A DNA stretch of 64,000 bases, taken from positions 38,114 through 102,113 of the forward strand of contig CAJOEH010000012.1 of the NCBI GenBank assembly GCA_905233385.1, in the 5' to 3' direction. The position numbers and the translations under genes were made by a program. The stretch is from an uncultured Oscillospiraceae bacterium. Its GTDB lineage: Bacteria; Bacillota; Clostridia; Oscillospirales; Oscillospiraceae. The notes under the pieces were generated by a model that ran no database searches, had not been told where the DNA came from, and saw only the letters and a program-made list of their open reading frames with translations. This document shows, in pieces, positions 28,979 to 38,447 of this stretch (positions are counted from its first letter, which is position 1; every line of letters starts with the position of its first letter).

Positions 28979-29995
28979 TTAAAGCAGCATGACGCCTGCG
29001 GCCTTGCAGGCAGCTGCCGTTTCTGCGTCCCATACGCTCGACTGGACCTCGCCGATGTGGCAGCAGCCGATGAGGAGCATACACAGACGCGACTGACCGA
29101 TGCCGCCGCCGATGGTCAGCGGCAGTTCACCGTTCAGCAGGGCGCGGTGGAAGGGAAGGGCGCGGCGATCGTCACAGCCTGCCAGGGTCAGCTGGCGGTC
29201 GAGGGATTCCGGGCTGACGCGGATGCCCATCGAGGAGACCTCGAAGGAGCGGTCCAGCACGTCGTTCCAGAACAGGATGTCGCCGTTCAGATCCCAGTCG
29301 TCGTAGTCCGGCGCGCGGCCGTCGTGCGGTCTGCCGGAGCGAAGCTTGCCGCCGATCTGCATCAGGAAGACTGCTTTGTCCTTATGCAGACGGTGGAAGG
29401 CGGTCTCCTTGTCGGAAGCCGCGGTCAGGTCGGGGAACATATCCTCCAGCTCCTGCGTGGTGACGAAAATGACCTCGCGCGGCACGTGGGTCGTGATCTG
29501 CGGGTACTCGATCTTGAGCGTCTCGCCGGTAACGTAGATCGCGTTGACGATTTTCTGTACGATTGCCTTGAGGTAGTCGAGCGTGCGCGTTTCCTCCGTC
29601 AGCACGGCCTCCCAGTCCCACTGGTCGACGTAGACGGAATGCAGGTTGTCCACGATCTCGTCGCGGCGGATCGCGTTCATGTCGGTCACCAGACCCTTGC
29701 CCGGACGGATGCCGTAGCGCGCCAGCGCGTAACGCTTCCATTTCGCGAGGGAGTGGACGACCTCCGCCTCGAGACCCACGTCGGGGACATCAAATGACAC
29801 CGGACGCTCGTAGCCGTTCAGATTATCATTCAGACCGGACGCGTTCTCGACGAACAGCGGGGCGGAAACACGCATCAGATTGAGCGCACGGCACAGATTC
29901 TTCTGGAAATTGTGCTTGATGTACTCGATCGCGCACTGCGTTTCGTAAACGGACAGCGGATTGGAGTATCCGGCGGGGATGATGCATTGACTCAT
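28979..29995 (-). CDS. asnA: Aspartate-ammonia ligase
   Basis: AsnA makes asparagine from aspartate, ammonia and ATP; its fold is that of class II aminoacyl-tRNA synthetases. The 338-residue product shows YETQCAIEYIKHNFQ, LFVENASGLNDNLNGYERPVSF, the D-x-W-D-WE segment (VDQWDWEAV), and the terminal GGGIGQSRLCMLLI with the family IGEVQ segment. The start ATG is preceded by AAGGAGG. It shares a promoter at 30029 with asnS. Ammonia supply connects it to glnA at 44971. Confidence 0.97.
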   Translation of the reverse strand: MSQCIIPAGYSNPLSVYETQCAIEYIKHNFQKNLCRALNLMRVSAPLFVENASGLNDNLNGYERPVSFDVPDVGLEAEVVHSLAKWKRYALARYGIRPGKGLVTDMNAIRRDEIVDNLHSVYVDQWDWEAVLTEETRTLDYLKAIVQKIVNAIYVTGETLKIEYPQITTHVPREVIFVTTQELEDMFPDLTAASDKETAFHRLHKDKAVFLMQIGGKLRSGRPHDGRAPDYDDWDLNGDILFWNDVLDRSFEVSSMGIRVSPESLDRQLTLAGCDDRRALPFHRALLNGELPLTIGGGIGQSRLCMLLIGCCHIGEVQSSVWDAETAAACKAAGVMLL

Positions 29996-30028
29996 TGTGA
30001 TGTCCTCCTTCTTTTTATGATTTCATGT

Positions 30029-30057
30029 ATTATACAACAGTCCGCCGGGTATTACAA
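30029..30057 (-). promoter_or_regulatory. Promoter of asnA-asnS
   Basis: On the minus strand TTGTAA, 17 bases, TATAAT, ending about 34 bases before the asnA start. Confidence 0.75.
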
Positions 30058-30089
30058 GAAAAAAAACAAAAAAATGCCGCAAAAGGAAG

Positions 30090-30120
30090 GACAGACCCTC
30101 CGGTATCAGGAGGGCCTGTC
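30090..30120 (-). terminator. Terminator of the 30139-31384 operon
   Basis: Minus-strand stem GACAGGCCCTCC with GGAGGGTCTGTC (one mismatch, GU allowed), then a T-rich CTTCCTTTT. It lies 18 bases after the 180-residue protein gene. Confidence 0.75.
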
Positions 30121-30138
30121 TTGATTTCTTTTGACTTC

Positions 30139-30681
30139 CTAATCAATATTGTCAATTACCGCTGCCGGGATCCGATACAAGTGAAACAGATAAGGCGTGC
30201 TGTTTCCGTATGTCAGTTGTGGAGCAGAAACCCTGGGCGCAAACGGAACAAGAGAAAACCAGTCGAATCCGGGTTCCGTTTTGTAGTCCACTTTCTCAAC
30301 GGTGCAGCCATAACTGAGAATATAGGTATAATTTGAATCTTGTGTAAATTCTATTACGAGATTTCGGTCTTGCTCTGTCATGACGGTCTGATACCGGTTA
30401 ATATTCTCCGGTTGAAAATACGATTCTAAGGGGAACGGTCCCCACTTTATATGATATATGACTTCGTAGTTTCCTCTCCCGCCACTTACTTCGGATTGCC
30501 CGGTATAGAGCCATTCGGGGTTAATCGAGTGTTCTTGCGATTCACCCATATAGAAAAATGGAATGGCAATAAGCAGGATCGCTCCTAAAGCAAATAAGAC
30601 GCAAGAAACAGCTTTTTTCTTGCGGAACAGTAATACAACACCGGTGATCACCAGCAGTAAAACCAATGCAATGATTATCAT
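30139..30681 (-). CDS. Hypothetical protein with N-terminal membrane helices
   Basis: I do not recognise this 180-residue protein. It begins with two hydrophobic segments separated by RKKKAVS (about residues 1-19 and 24-44), followed by a polar, aromatic-rich domain without cysteine pairs or catalytic motifs. Orientation by the positive-inside rule puts the C-terminal domain outside. Base composition is clearly more AT-rich than neighbouring genes, which suggests recent acquisition. It is the last gene of a three-gene minus-strand operon, one base after the HTH gene. The DUF2975/HTH pair upstream often travels with variable membrane proteins. Confidence 0.7.
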   Translation of the reverse strand: MIIIALVLLLVITGVVLLFRKKKAVSCVLFALGAILLIAIPFFYMGESQEHSINPEWLYTGQSEVSGGRGNYEVIYHIKWGPFPLESYFQPENINRYQTVMTEQDRNLVIEFTQDSNYTYILSYGCTVEKVDYKTEPGFDWFSLVPFAPRVSAPQLTYGNSTPYLFHLYRIPAAVIDNID

Positions 30682-30682
30682 A

Positions 30683-30895
30683 TTATCCCTTCCTGTATTC
30701 CAGCAGGTCGCCGGGCTGGCAGTCGAGCGCGGCGCAGAGCTTCGCCAGCGTCGTGACCTTGAGCGCCTTCGCTTTGCCGGTTTTCAGGATGGAGACGTTG
30801 GCGATCGTGATGCCGAGCTTTTCCGCAAGTTCCGTCACGCTCATTTTCCGCTTCGCGAGCATGACGTCGATGTTGAAGATGATCTCGCCTTCCAT
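30683..30895 (-). CDS. Small XRE/Cro-type helix-turn-helix regulator
   Basis: A 70-residue protein consisting almost only of a Cro/CI HTH: MSVTELAEKLGITIANVSILKTGKAKALKVTTLAKLCAALDCQPGDLL in overlapping segments, with the recognition helix around IANVSILK. This YozG-like compact form is usually paired with a DUF2975 membrane protein, as here, and probably represses its own operon or senses through the membrane partner. GGAGGCGG precedes the ATG. Confidence 0.9.
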   Translation of the reverse strand: MEGEIIFNIDVMLAKRKMSVTELAEKLGITIANVSILKTGKAKALKVTTLAKLCAALDCQPGDLLEYRKG

Positions 30896-30904
30896 GTCCG
30901 CCTC

Positions 30905-31384
30905 CTAAATCGTCAGGTCGCTCTGCTCCTGCAGAGCGGCTGCTTTCTTGATGAAAAAGGACAGAGCGGCTGCCGCGATCGAGATCGCGATACACGCGAT
31001 CACGATGACCAGAGACAGCAGAGCGATCCCAGGATGATTCATGCCAACCAGCAGGAACACGACGTTCCCGATAAAGAAATACAACCCGTCTGCGGCAATA
31101 GAGAACGAGATGTATTTCATCCATTTCGCGTTTTCCATGGTAAATGCACGGTCGCGCCCGATGTTCACGGAGATCTTCCACGCGAGGTAGAGGGCGAAAC
31201 AGCAGGGAAGCGCGGTCAAACAGATAAAGACGAGCCACGGCAGATAGCAGAATGCAAAATCGGGCTCAGCCCGGGCGATCGACTGGCCGATTGAGGGAAT
31301 GACCAGCACATAGACGATCAGTACGCAAAGAAAGATACCGATGATGAGACCTTTCAGCCAGCCGGCGATTGCTTTTTGCGTCAT
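30905..31384 (-). CDS. DUF2975 four-helix membrane protein
   Basis: A 159-residue protein with four predicted membrane segments (about residues 10-32, 45-70, 90-112 and 118-143). The spacing and the internal NIGRDRAFTMENAKWMKYIS phrase fit the DUF2975 family. Members are nearly always encoded next to a small XRE regulator, and this one is 9 bases upstream of it. A GGAGGTA precedes the ATG. The molecular role is not established; a membrane signal input to the regulator is the common guess. Confidence 0.8.
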   Translation of the reverse strand: MTQKAIAGWLKGLIIGIFLCVLIVYVLVIPSIGQSIARAEPDFAFCYLPWLVFICLTALPCCFALYLAWKISVNIGRDRAFTMENAKWMKYISFSIAADGLYFFIGNVVFLLVGMNHPGIALLSLVIVIACIAISIAAAALSFFIKKAAALQEQSDLTI

Positions 31385-31477
31385 AGAAGATACCTCCTTA
31401 TGGTTCTGCTACGAATATACAGCGAAATTTCTCGCATGTCAAGCATTATTTATCGCAATTCAATAAATCAACACAGA

Positions 31478-31508
31478 AAAGCGGGAGAGGCCGCAGCCTC
31501 TCCCAAAA
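31478..31508 (-). terminator. Terminator of the sua5-coaE/M18 transcript
   Basis: Minus-strand stem GGGAGAGGC/GCCTCTCCC followed by GCTTTT, five bases after the stop of the fused gene at 31513. Confidence 0.8.
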
Positions 31509-31512
31509 CAGT

Positions 31513-33444
31513 TTAATCCAGATAGAAGACTTTCATGCCCTTGTAGGTCATGTAGGTGTCGAGCTTGGAGACCAGCTCCATCGGCGCGTGCATGGACAGG
31601 ACGGGCACGCCCGCGTCGACCGTCTCGATGTTGCGGTTCGCCATGTAGCAGGCGACCGTGCCGCCGCCGCCCTGATCGACCTTGCCGAGCTCGCCGGTCT
31701 GCCAGATCACGTCGTTGTCGCTGAACAGCTTGCGGATATAGGCCATGACCTCCGCCGCCGCGTCGGACGAGCCGCTCTTGCCGCGCGCGCCGGTGTACTT
31801 AAAGATGCCGGTGCCGTAGTTCAGGCGCGTGTTGTTGCCCTTGTCGCAGGTCTCGGCGTAGAGGGGATCGAAGGCGTTGCTGACGTCCGCGCTCAGGCAG
31901 AAGGAGTTCTCGTAGCAGCGGTGTTTGCACGCGCCCGCCGCCTTGCACAGGTCGTGCATGAAGGTGTCGAAATACTGGCTCTGCATGCCGCTGATGCCGA
32001 CCGAGCCGATCTCCTCCTTGTCCGCGAGAACGCAGACGGCGGTCTTCTTCGGCGTGCCGAGCTCCAGGATCGGCTTGAACGCGGCGTAGGCGCAGACGCG
32101 GTCGTCGTGGCCGTAGGCGGCGATCAGGCTGCGGTCGAAGCCGACGTCTCTCGCCGGACTGATTCCGTATTTCTCGTTGAGCAGGCAGAGAACGGCGAAC
32201 TTGATGCGGTCGCCGCCCTCGTCGTCCGCGAGCGGCTTGCTGCCGAGCAGGACTCGCAGGTTTTCGCCGGTCACGCCTTCGGACATCGGCTTTTTCATCT
32301 GATCCGCCGAAAGATGGATCAGAAGATCGGTCACGCAGAAGATGGGATCGGCGGGGTCTTCGCCGACGGTGACCTTGACGACGCTGCCGTCCTTCTTCGC
32401 GATCACGCCGTGCAGGGCGAGCGGGGTCGTCGTCCACTGGTACTTTTTGATGCCGCCGTAGTAATGCGTCTTGAAGAAGGCAATTTCGCTGTCTTCATAC
32501 AGGGGATTCGGCTTGAGGTCGAGGCGCGGAGAGTCGATGTGCGCGGCGCAGATATGCGCGCCCTTGTCCAGCGGTTCCGTGCCGACGACGGCGAAGATCA
32601 CGCTCTTGCCGTGGTCGTTGCCGTAGACCTTGTCCCCGGGCTGTAATTTCATGCCCGGAACGAGCGGCCGGAATCCGCGCTTTTCCGCCTCGGCGATCGT
32701 CCAGTCCACCGCCTCGCGTTCGATCTTGCAGGCACTGATGAAGTCGGCGTATTCCGCGCAGTAGGCTTCCATCGCGGCGAGGTCCTCGGCCGAAATGCGG
32801 TCATAGCCGTTCTTCGGGGCAAAGAGCAGTTCCTTGCGTTTCTCTTCATATTTCTTTTCTTCCATGGGTGCCAGAACTCCTTTCAGAAACTCGTTGCATT
32901 TAGTGACGAACGCTTCCTCGGAAGCGTCATTTTTCAGGGTGTACTGCGCCGCCGCGGCAAAGTGCGCGTCCGATTTCTGCGCACGGATGCGCTGCAGCGC
33001 CGCTTCGCGGGAAATGCCGTCGCGACGCAGGAGGCGTTCGATCCGTCGCTCCTCCGGTGCGGTGACCGCCACGGTCACGTCGCAGATCTCGTGCAGGCCG
33101 CTCTCAAACAGCCCGATCGCGTCGATCGCGACAAGGGGATTGTCCGTTTCCCGGATGATCCGGCGCACTTCGCGGCAGACGACCTTGTGCGTGATCTCAT
33201 TGAGCGCGGCGAGCGCGGGTGGGTCGGAAAAGACGAGATTGCCAAGCGCTTTGCGGTTCAGTTTGCCGCCCGCAAAGGCGGCAGGGAAGCGGGCTTTCAG
33301 CGCCGAGAGCATGTTTTCATCCCGCGCCAACAGCTCGTGATAGAGCTTGTCGCAGTCGATGCACAGCCCGCCGCGCGCCTCCACGGCGCGTAGGAGGGTC
33401 GTTTTTCCGCTGCCGGTGCTGCCGGTAATTCCGATAATCTTCAT
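31513..33444 (-). CDS. Fusion: dephospho-CoA kinase plus M18 aminopeptidase
   Basis: A continuous 643-codon frame with two complete enzymes. Residues 1-193 are CoaE: P-loop GITGSTGSGKTT at 5-16, DCDKLYHEL and the DAIGLFESG segment; it phosphorylates dephospho-CoA. Residues from 194 to the end are an M18 metallo-aminopeptidase of normal length: AAHIDSPRLDLKP (metal His302 and Asp304), ADKEEIGSVG, GSSDAAAEV and SMHAPMELVS. There is no stop between them. At the junction Met194 (base 32865) is preceded by AAAGGAG at an 11-base spacing, so the peptidase could also be made separately. The CoaE start overlaps the sua5 stop (ATGA). I see no frameshift, so a true fusion is most likely. Confidence 0.9.
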   Translation of the reverse strand: MKIIGITGSTGSGKTTLLRAVEARGGLCIDCDKLYHELLARDENMLSALKARFPAAFAGGKLNRKALGNLVFSDPPALAALNEITHKVVCREVRRIIRETDNPLVAIDAIGLFESGLHEICDVTVAVTAPEERRIERLLRRDGISREAALQRIRAQKSDAHFAAAAQYTLKNDASEEAFVTKCNEFLKGVLAPMEEKKYEEKRKELLFAPKNGYDRISAEDLAAMEAYCAEYADFISACKIEREAVDWTIAEAEKRGFRPLVPGMKLQPGDKVYGNDHGKSVIFAVVGTEPLDKGAHICAAHIDSPRLDLKPNPLYEDSEIAFFKTHYYGGIKKYQWTTTPLALHGVIAKKDGSVVKVTVGEDPADPIFCVTDLLIHLSADQMKKPMSEGVTGENLRVLLGSKPLADDEGGDRIKFAVLCLLNEKYGISPARDVGFDRSLIAAYGHDDRVCAYAAFKPILELGTPKKTAVCVLADKEEIGSVGISGMQSQYFDTFMHDLCKAAGACKHRCYENSFCLSADVSNAFDPLYAETCDKGNNTRLNYGTGIFKYTGARGKSGSSDAAAEVMAYIRKLFSDNDVIWQTGELGKVDQGGGGTVACYMANRNIETVDAGVPVLSMHAPMELVSKLDTYMTYKGMKVFYLD

Positions 33445-34477
33445 AGCTCCGCCTCCGCGTTGACGCAGCGGAAGGCCGCCGCTTTCTTCAGACGGTTGCC
33501 GACCGCGTAGGCGACGCCGCCGCCCTCGGGACAGCGGGCGTAGATCGTTTGGATCTCCGGGCGGTCAAGGTCGCGCAGCGCCGCGTACAGACCCGCCGAG
33601 AGGGTGCGCGCGTCGTCGCGCTTTCCGTAGGCGGTGGGATTGCATCCTGTGTAGAGCGGGAGTTCTTCCTCAAAGCAGAGGACGGCGTCGCCCTGCGTGA
33701 AGCGGCGGCGGATGTAGGCGGCCGCGGCTTCGCTCGAGCCGGTGACAATATAGACTTCGGCGCGCGGCGCGTAATGGCGGTACTTCATGCCCGGCGCGCG
33801 GACGACCGTGTCGTTGGAGATCTGTTCGAGCACCGCCCGGTCGATCTCCAGTTTGCCCAAAAGCGCCTGCAGTTCTTCGGGCGTCACGCCGCCCGGCCGC
33901 AGGAGCCGCGGGTGCGACCCGGTCAGATCGACGATCGTCGATTCCACGCCGACCTCGCAGGGGCCGCCGTCGATGATCGCGTCGATCCTGCCGTCCGTGC
34001 CGTAGTCGTGCAAGACGTGCGCCGCCGTGGTCGTCGAGGGCTTGCCGGACAGATTCGCCGACGGCGCGGCGATCGGTACGCCCGCCTGCGCGATCAGGGC
34101 GCGGGTGACGGCGGTCTTCGGACAGCGGACGGCGACGGTATCCAAGCCCGCCGTGGTGCGCTTCGGAACGCAGTCGCGGACGGGGAGCACCATCGTCAGC
34201 GGTCCCGGCCAAAAGCGTTCCGCGAGCAGATACGCGCTGTCCGGAATATCGTGGCAGTAGCGTTCCAGCTCCTCCGCGCAGGAGATATGGATGATTAAGG
34301 GGTTATCCTGCGGACGGCCTTTCGCTTCAAAAATCTTCGCGACCGCCGCCTCGTCCATCGCGTTCGCGCCCAGTCCGTAGACCGTCTCCGTCGGGATGGC
34401 GACCAGACCGCCGGCGCGGATGATCGCGGCGGCGCGTTCCGGCGTTTTGGGATCGTCCGCCGGGAATATCACGGTTT

Positions 34478-34481
<4 letters not shown>
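33441..34481 (-). CDS. L-threonylcarbamoyladenylate synthase (Sua5 type)
   Basis: This enzyme makes threonylcarbamoyl-AMP for tRNA A37 modification and hands it to the TsaD complex. Residues 1 to about 205 form the YrdC/TsaC domain (IPTETVYGLGANA, KGRPQDNPLIIHI, APSANLSGKPS and the RLLRPG end). Residues about 230-346 form the extra C-terminal Sua5 domain, starting at APGMKYRHYAP, which closes over the active site. The 346-residue length is that of full Sua5. Four-base overlaps link it to prfA upstream and coaE downstream. Confidence 0.95.
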
Positions 34482-35548
<1,067 letters not shown>

Positions 35549-35603
35549 AAAAAACTCCTGATGATCGTAGTCAGCTCATTGTAACAGAAACGGTGGTTTT
35601 TGT

Positions 35604-36752
35604 CTACAGGCCGGCGAAAAACGAGACGATCTCATCCCGCGACGCGGCGACCGAGCCCTGCGCGAAGAACGGCTTGCCGCCGCCTCTGCCGTTGAGGGCG
35701 GCGTTGAGCGATTTGACTAACTCCCGCAGGTCGCCGTCTACTTTTCCAATGGCATATTTGTAGGTTCCGTCCTCGCCGGAGAAGACCGCGCATCTGTCGC
35801 CGCAGGTCTGCATGACCGCGTCGGTCAGGCGGCGCACGGCGTCGGGGGACAGGGCGCGCTCAAAGAGCAGAACGTCGCCCGCACCCGCGTACTGCGCCGC
35901 CTTCGCCGCAAAGAGCTGATTTTCCAGCTCCGTGACGCGGTACTGCGCGGCTGCGAGCTCGTCGCTGACCCTGCGCACGGCCGCCGCCGTTGCGAACGGC
36001 TTGGCGGAGAGCAGGACGGAGATCTGCCGGTTCTGCTCCGCGAGGGCGTTCATATAGTCGAGCGCCTTTTGCCCGGTGAGCATTTCGAGGCGGGAACCCT
36101 CGTGGAACTTCGTCGCGGAGAGCAGTTTCACCAGACCGATCTCGCCGGTCGCCGCCACGTGCAGGCCGCAGCAGGCGCAGAGGTCGGCCTCGCCGAACTT
36201 GACCAGCCGTACCCAGCCGGACAGCTCTTTCTTGCTGCGGAAGGGGTAGTCGTGCAGGGCCGCGTCGTCGGGGTAGATGTATTCCGATTTGATATTTTGA
36301 TAAATATAACTGTTGACCTCGCGCTCAATGCTTTCCAGTTCGCTTGCGGGGACCTCGCCGCTGAAATCGAAGGTCACGCACTCGCTGCCCATGTGGAAGC
36401 CGACGTTCTCATAGCCGAAACGGCGATGGATCACGCCGGAGACGAGGTGTTCGCCGGAGTGCTGCTGCATGAAGACGAAACGGCGCGCGAAGTCGATTTT
36501 CCCTGTGACCGTCTCGCCGACGGGCAGGGGACGGTCGCAGAGGTGGACGACGTCCTCGCCGCGCTCGGAGACGTCGGAGACGACCGCATCGCCGAGCGTG
36601 CCGAGGTCGCAGGGCTGACCGCCGGCGGTGGGGTAGAAGATCGTGCGGTCGAGCACGACGGCATAGCCGCCCTCGACTTGCTCGCAGGAGAGCACACGGG
36701 CGGTTTCCTCCGTCCGGTACTGGTCGATGTAAAACAGTTTTTCGGTCGCCAT
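35604..36752 (-). CDS. Alanyl-tRNA editing protein (AlaX-L/DHHA1)
   Basis: A 382-residue trans-editing factor related to the C-terminal part of AlaRS. The editing domain binds zinc through HSGEH (His98, His102) and C-x3-H (Cys194, His198). The C-terminal DHHA1 domain includes GRGGGKPFFAQGS. Such proteins hydrolyse Ser- or Gly-mischarged tRNA-Ala. The start is the ATG at 36752 with GGAGG 6 bases upstream; the TTG two codons earlier abuts the ribosome binding site. It has its own promoter and lies 55 bases upstream of prfA. Confidence 0.93.
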   Translation of the reverse strand: MATEKLFYIDQYRTEETARVLSCEQVEGGYAVVLDRTIFYPTAGGQPCDLGTLGDAVVSDVSERGEDVVHLCDRPLPVGETVTGKIDFARRFVFMQQHSGEHLVSGVIHRRFGYENVGFHMGSECVTFDFSGEVPASELESIEREVNSYIYQNIKSEYIYPDDAALHDYPFRSKKELSGWVRLVKFGEADLCACCGLHVAATGEIGLVKLLSATKFHEGSRLEMLTGQKALDYMNALAEQNRQISVLLSAKPFATAAAVRRVSDELAAAQYRVTELENQLFAAKAAQYAGAGDVLLFERALSPDAVRRLTDAVMQTCGDRCAVFSGEDGTYKYAIGKVDGDLRELVKSLNAALNGRGGGKPFFAQGSVAASRDEIVSFFAGL

Positions 36753-36783
36753 GGCCAACCTCCACGCAATACACTTTTTCTAC

Positions 36784-36813
36784 ATTATACCAAACTGTCC
36801 ATACAAATTTCAA
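36784..36813 (-). promoter_or_regulatory. Promoter of the alanyl-tRNA editing gene
   Basis: Minus-strand TTGAAA, 18-base spacer, TATAAT, with the -10 ending 32 bases before the ATG at 36752. Confidence 0.65.
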
Positions 36814-36884
36814 GCATAGAAAAACGGCGCCTCGGATAAACACGCATAGAAGCAAAGTGTAAATAAATGAGGTCGGAATAGGTT

Positions 36885-37060
36885 TGTCATTGCCCGACTT
36901 GTTCGGGCTGCGCAGCCGTTGGCGGCTTTGCCGCCTTACGGATGCGGCGTACCCCCTGCGGGTGCAATCCGTGCTTTCTGCGCGGGACACTTTACCGTAA
37001 GAAGAAACATAATTCCAAGCCTGAAACGGACAGATTGCCCGCGTAAAGCGGGCAATGACA
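36885..37060. repeat. MITE-like element with TGTCATTGCCCG inverted ends
   Basis: About 176 bases bounded by TGTCATTGCCCG and its inverse CGGGCAATGACA. The interior holds further palindromes (GGCTGCGCAGCC and GGCGGCTTTGCCGCC). No protein is encoded. Related copies with shorter interiors are at 44772-44902 and 47247-47284, and a half copy at 3361. The whole 36814-37108 interval contains nothing else I can support. Confidence 0.75.
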
Positions 37061-37108
37061 GGATGTGGAAGCGAGCTTTTTCAACACGGTGGCTGAGTTA
37101 TGCCGAAA

Positions 37109-37140
37109 GAAAACGGCGCCTCAACTGAGGCGCCGTTTTT
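37109..37140 (-). terminator. Terminator of the 37153 lipoprotein gene
   Basis: A perfect 12-bp GC stem (AAACGGCGCCTC with GAGGCGCCGTTT) with a 4-base loop and a T tract in both directions. Half of the same sequence recurs at 36821-36834. Confidence 0.88.
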
Positions 37141-37152
37141 CGGACGATTTGT

Positions 37153-38145
37153 TTATATGTAGAAATGCTCGTACTCCGGGAGCGCCTGCCATTCGTCGCT
37201 TGCGTAAAGGATCTTCGTGATGGCGTTTAGGACGTTTCTGAACTTCTCACTCTGCACATCTTTGGGTGGCATATCGAATGCGATCGCGACGTCGTGACAG
37301 GTGATCATTTTCGTCACGCCGTTGTACGTCACAGTGAGGATGATCTCGTAGGACGGGTCGGAACAGACCGACTCGTCAAACGGATTGTATTCGTCCGGAT
37401 AGGACGCGGGATCCATTGCGACGAACAGGTCGTAGATTTCTTCCTTCTGCTCGTCGGTGAAGAAAAACGTCGTTGTGTAATCTTCGACATTCGTCGCGGT
37501 TCGCTGCTTGACCAGCTCGCCGGTCTCGCTGTCGTAGGTCAGGTCTCCGGCAACGCCGTAGACCAGCGAAAAACTGAAATCCTCCGGGATCCCGGTTACC
37601 GTTATCGGATATGACGGCTTGATGTTCCCGCTATATAAGTATTCCAGATCCTCCATGACTTCTTCTGAAACGAACGGCTTGACGACGTCGCGGAAGATAT
37701 CGTCAAACGCGACCTCGACGTCATTCACGAAAACGCCGCCGTCGGCGCCGCAGAAGGCAATGACTAATACGTCCCCGTCACGCTCTGTTTCAAAGACGTA
37801 ACACAGCCGGGCGTGCAATCCGGACGGCTCCGCGACCGGCACCAGGCAATCGGCGCTGATCTGACGGAGCAGATCGGCGTGCGCTTTCAAACGATCGCTG
37901 TCAATGACGATCTCATTTACGTCCGGGAAATTGATCAGACCGTCTACAGTCAACGGAGCACGCGTGAGGATACCCGGATCCAAATAATACAGCTTTAAGC
38001 ATAGATCATCCGGCAGTTCCTGCTCTACGAGCTGCGAATAGTCCTTGAGGGCAGTTTGCAGTTCCGTTTCGACCACGCCCTTCCCGCACGCAGCGAAGGA
38101 AAACACAAGCACCAGCAGCAATCCGACGGCAAGCAGTTTTTTCAT
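37153..38145 (-). CDS. Hypothetical lipoprotein
   Basis: A 330-residue secreted lipoprotein: MKKLLAVG start, hydrophobic segment and lipobox FAAC (Cys at about 20). The mature protein is acidic, with no recognised catalytic motif; it may contain two related alpha/beta modules (about residues 25-165 and 166-330). The ATG at 38145 is chosen because it begins the signal peptide and has GAGAGG upstream; an in-frame ATG 21 codons earlier would spoil the signal. A monocistronic gene between two repeat-rich intervals. Confidence 0.72.
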   Translation of the reverse strand: MKKLLAVGLLLVLVFSFAACGKGVVETELQTALKDYSQLVEQELPDDLCLKLYYLDPGILTRAPLTVDGLINFPDVNEIVIDSDRLKAHADLLRQISADCLVPVAEPSGLHARLCYVFETERDGDVLVIAFCGADGGVFVNDVEVAFDDIFRDVVKPFVSEEVMEDLEYLYSGNIKPSYPITVTGIPEDFSFSLVYGVAGDLTYDSETGELVKQRTATNVEDYTTTFFFTDEQKEEIYDLFVAMDPASYPDEYNPFDESVCSDPSYEIILTVTYNGVTKMITCHDVAIAFDMPPKDVQSEKFRNVLNAITKILYASDEWQALPEYEHFYI

Positions 38146-38249
38146 CACAATACCTCTCTTCGTATTATATTCTATATTGCAGACGAAATAAAGATTGGAT
38201 AGTTCCATGTTTTATTGTAAGTTACGCGGTTTTATAAAAAAAGGGCTGA

Positions 38250-38380
38250 CCACCTCATCCGGCATCGCCGGCTAACGCCGTCGATGCCACCTTCCCTCGA
38301 GGGGAAGGCTTCATCGTAGCGCTTCATAAGCCTTCTCCTTGAGGAGAAGGTGCCGAGCGTAAGCGAGGCGGATGAGGTGG
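38250..38380. repeat. Paired palindromic repeats (CACCTCATCCG type), inverted copies
   Basis: Starts CCACCTCATCCG and ends with the exact inverse CGGATGAGGTGG. Inside are two unlike copies of a CCTTCCCTCGAGGGGAAGG-type palindrome, the second as CCTTCTCCTTGAGGAGAAGG, in opposite orientation. The same building blocks occur at 3427-3473 and 47101-47162. Non-coding; a REP/BIME-like structure. Confidence 0.75.
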
Positions 38381-38404
38381 AATCACGTCCAATATAAGGG
38401 GAAG

Positions 38405-38437
38405 AAAAAGCGGCGGCTCGAATGAGCCGCCGCTTTT
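38405..38437 (-). terminator. Terminator of ygfK
   Basis: Stem AAAAGCGGCGGCTC/GAGCCGCCGCTTTT around AATG, 11 bases after the ygfK stop. Symmetric, so it could serve both strands. Confidence 0.88.
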
Positions 38438-38447
38438 GGACTATGGA

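Noticed and set aside
36885..37060. Possible CRISPR array in the repeat-rich interval
   Set aside because: The units are palindromes with different spacing and sequence; there are no regular direct repeats, unique spacers or cas genes.
37153..38208. Start of the 37153 lipoprotein at 38208
   Set aside because: It would put 21 polar residues before the signal peptide; the ATG at 38145 has a ribosome binding site and starts the signal directly.
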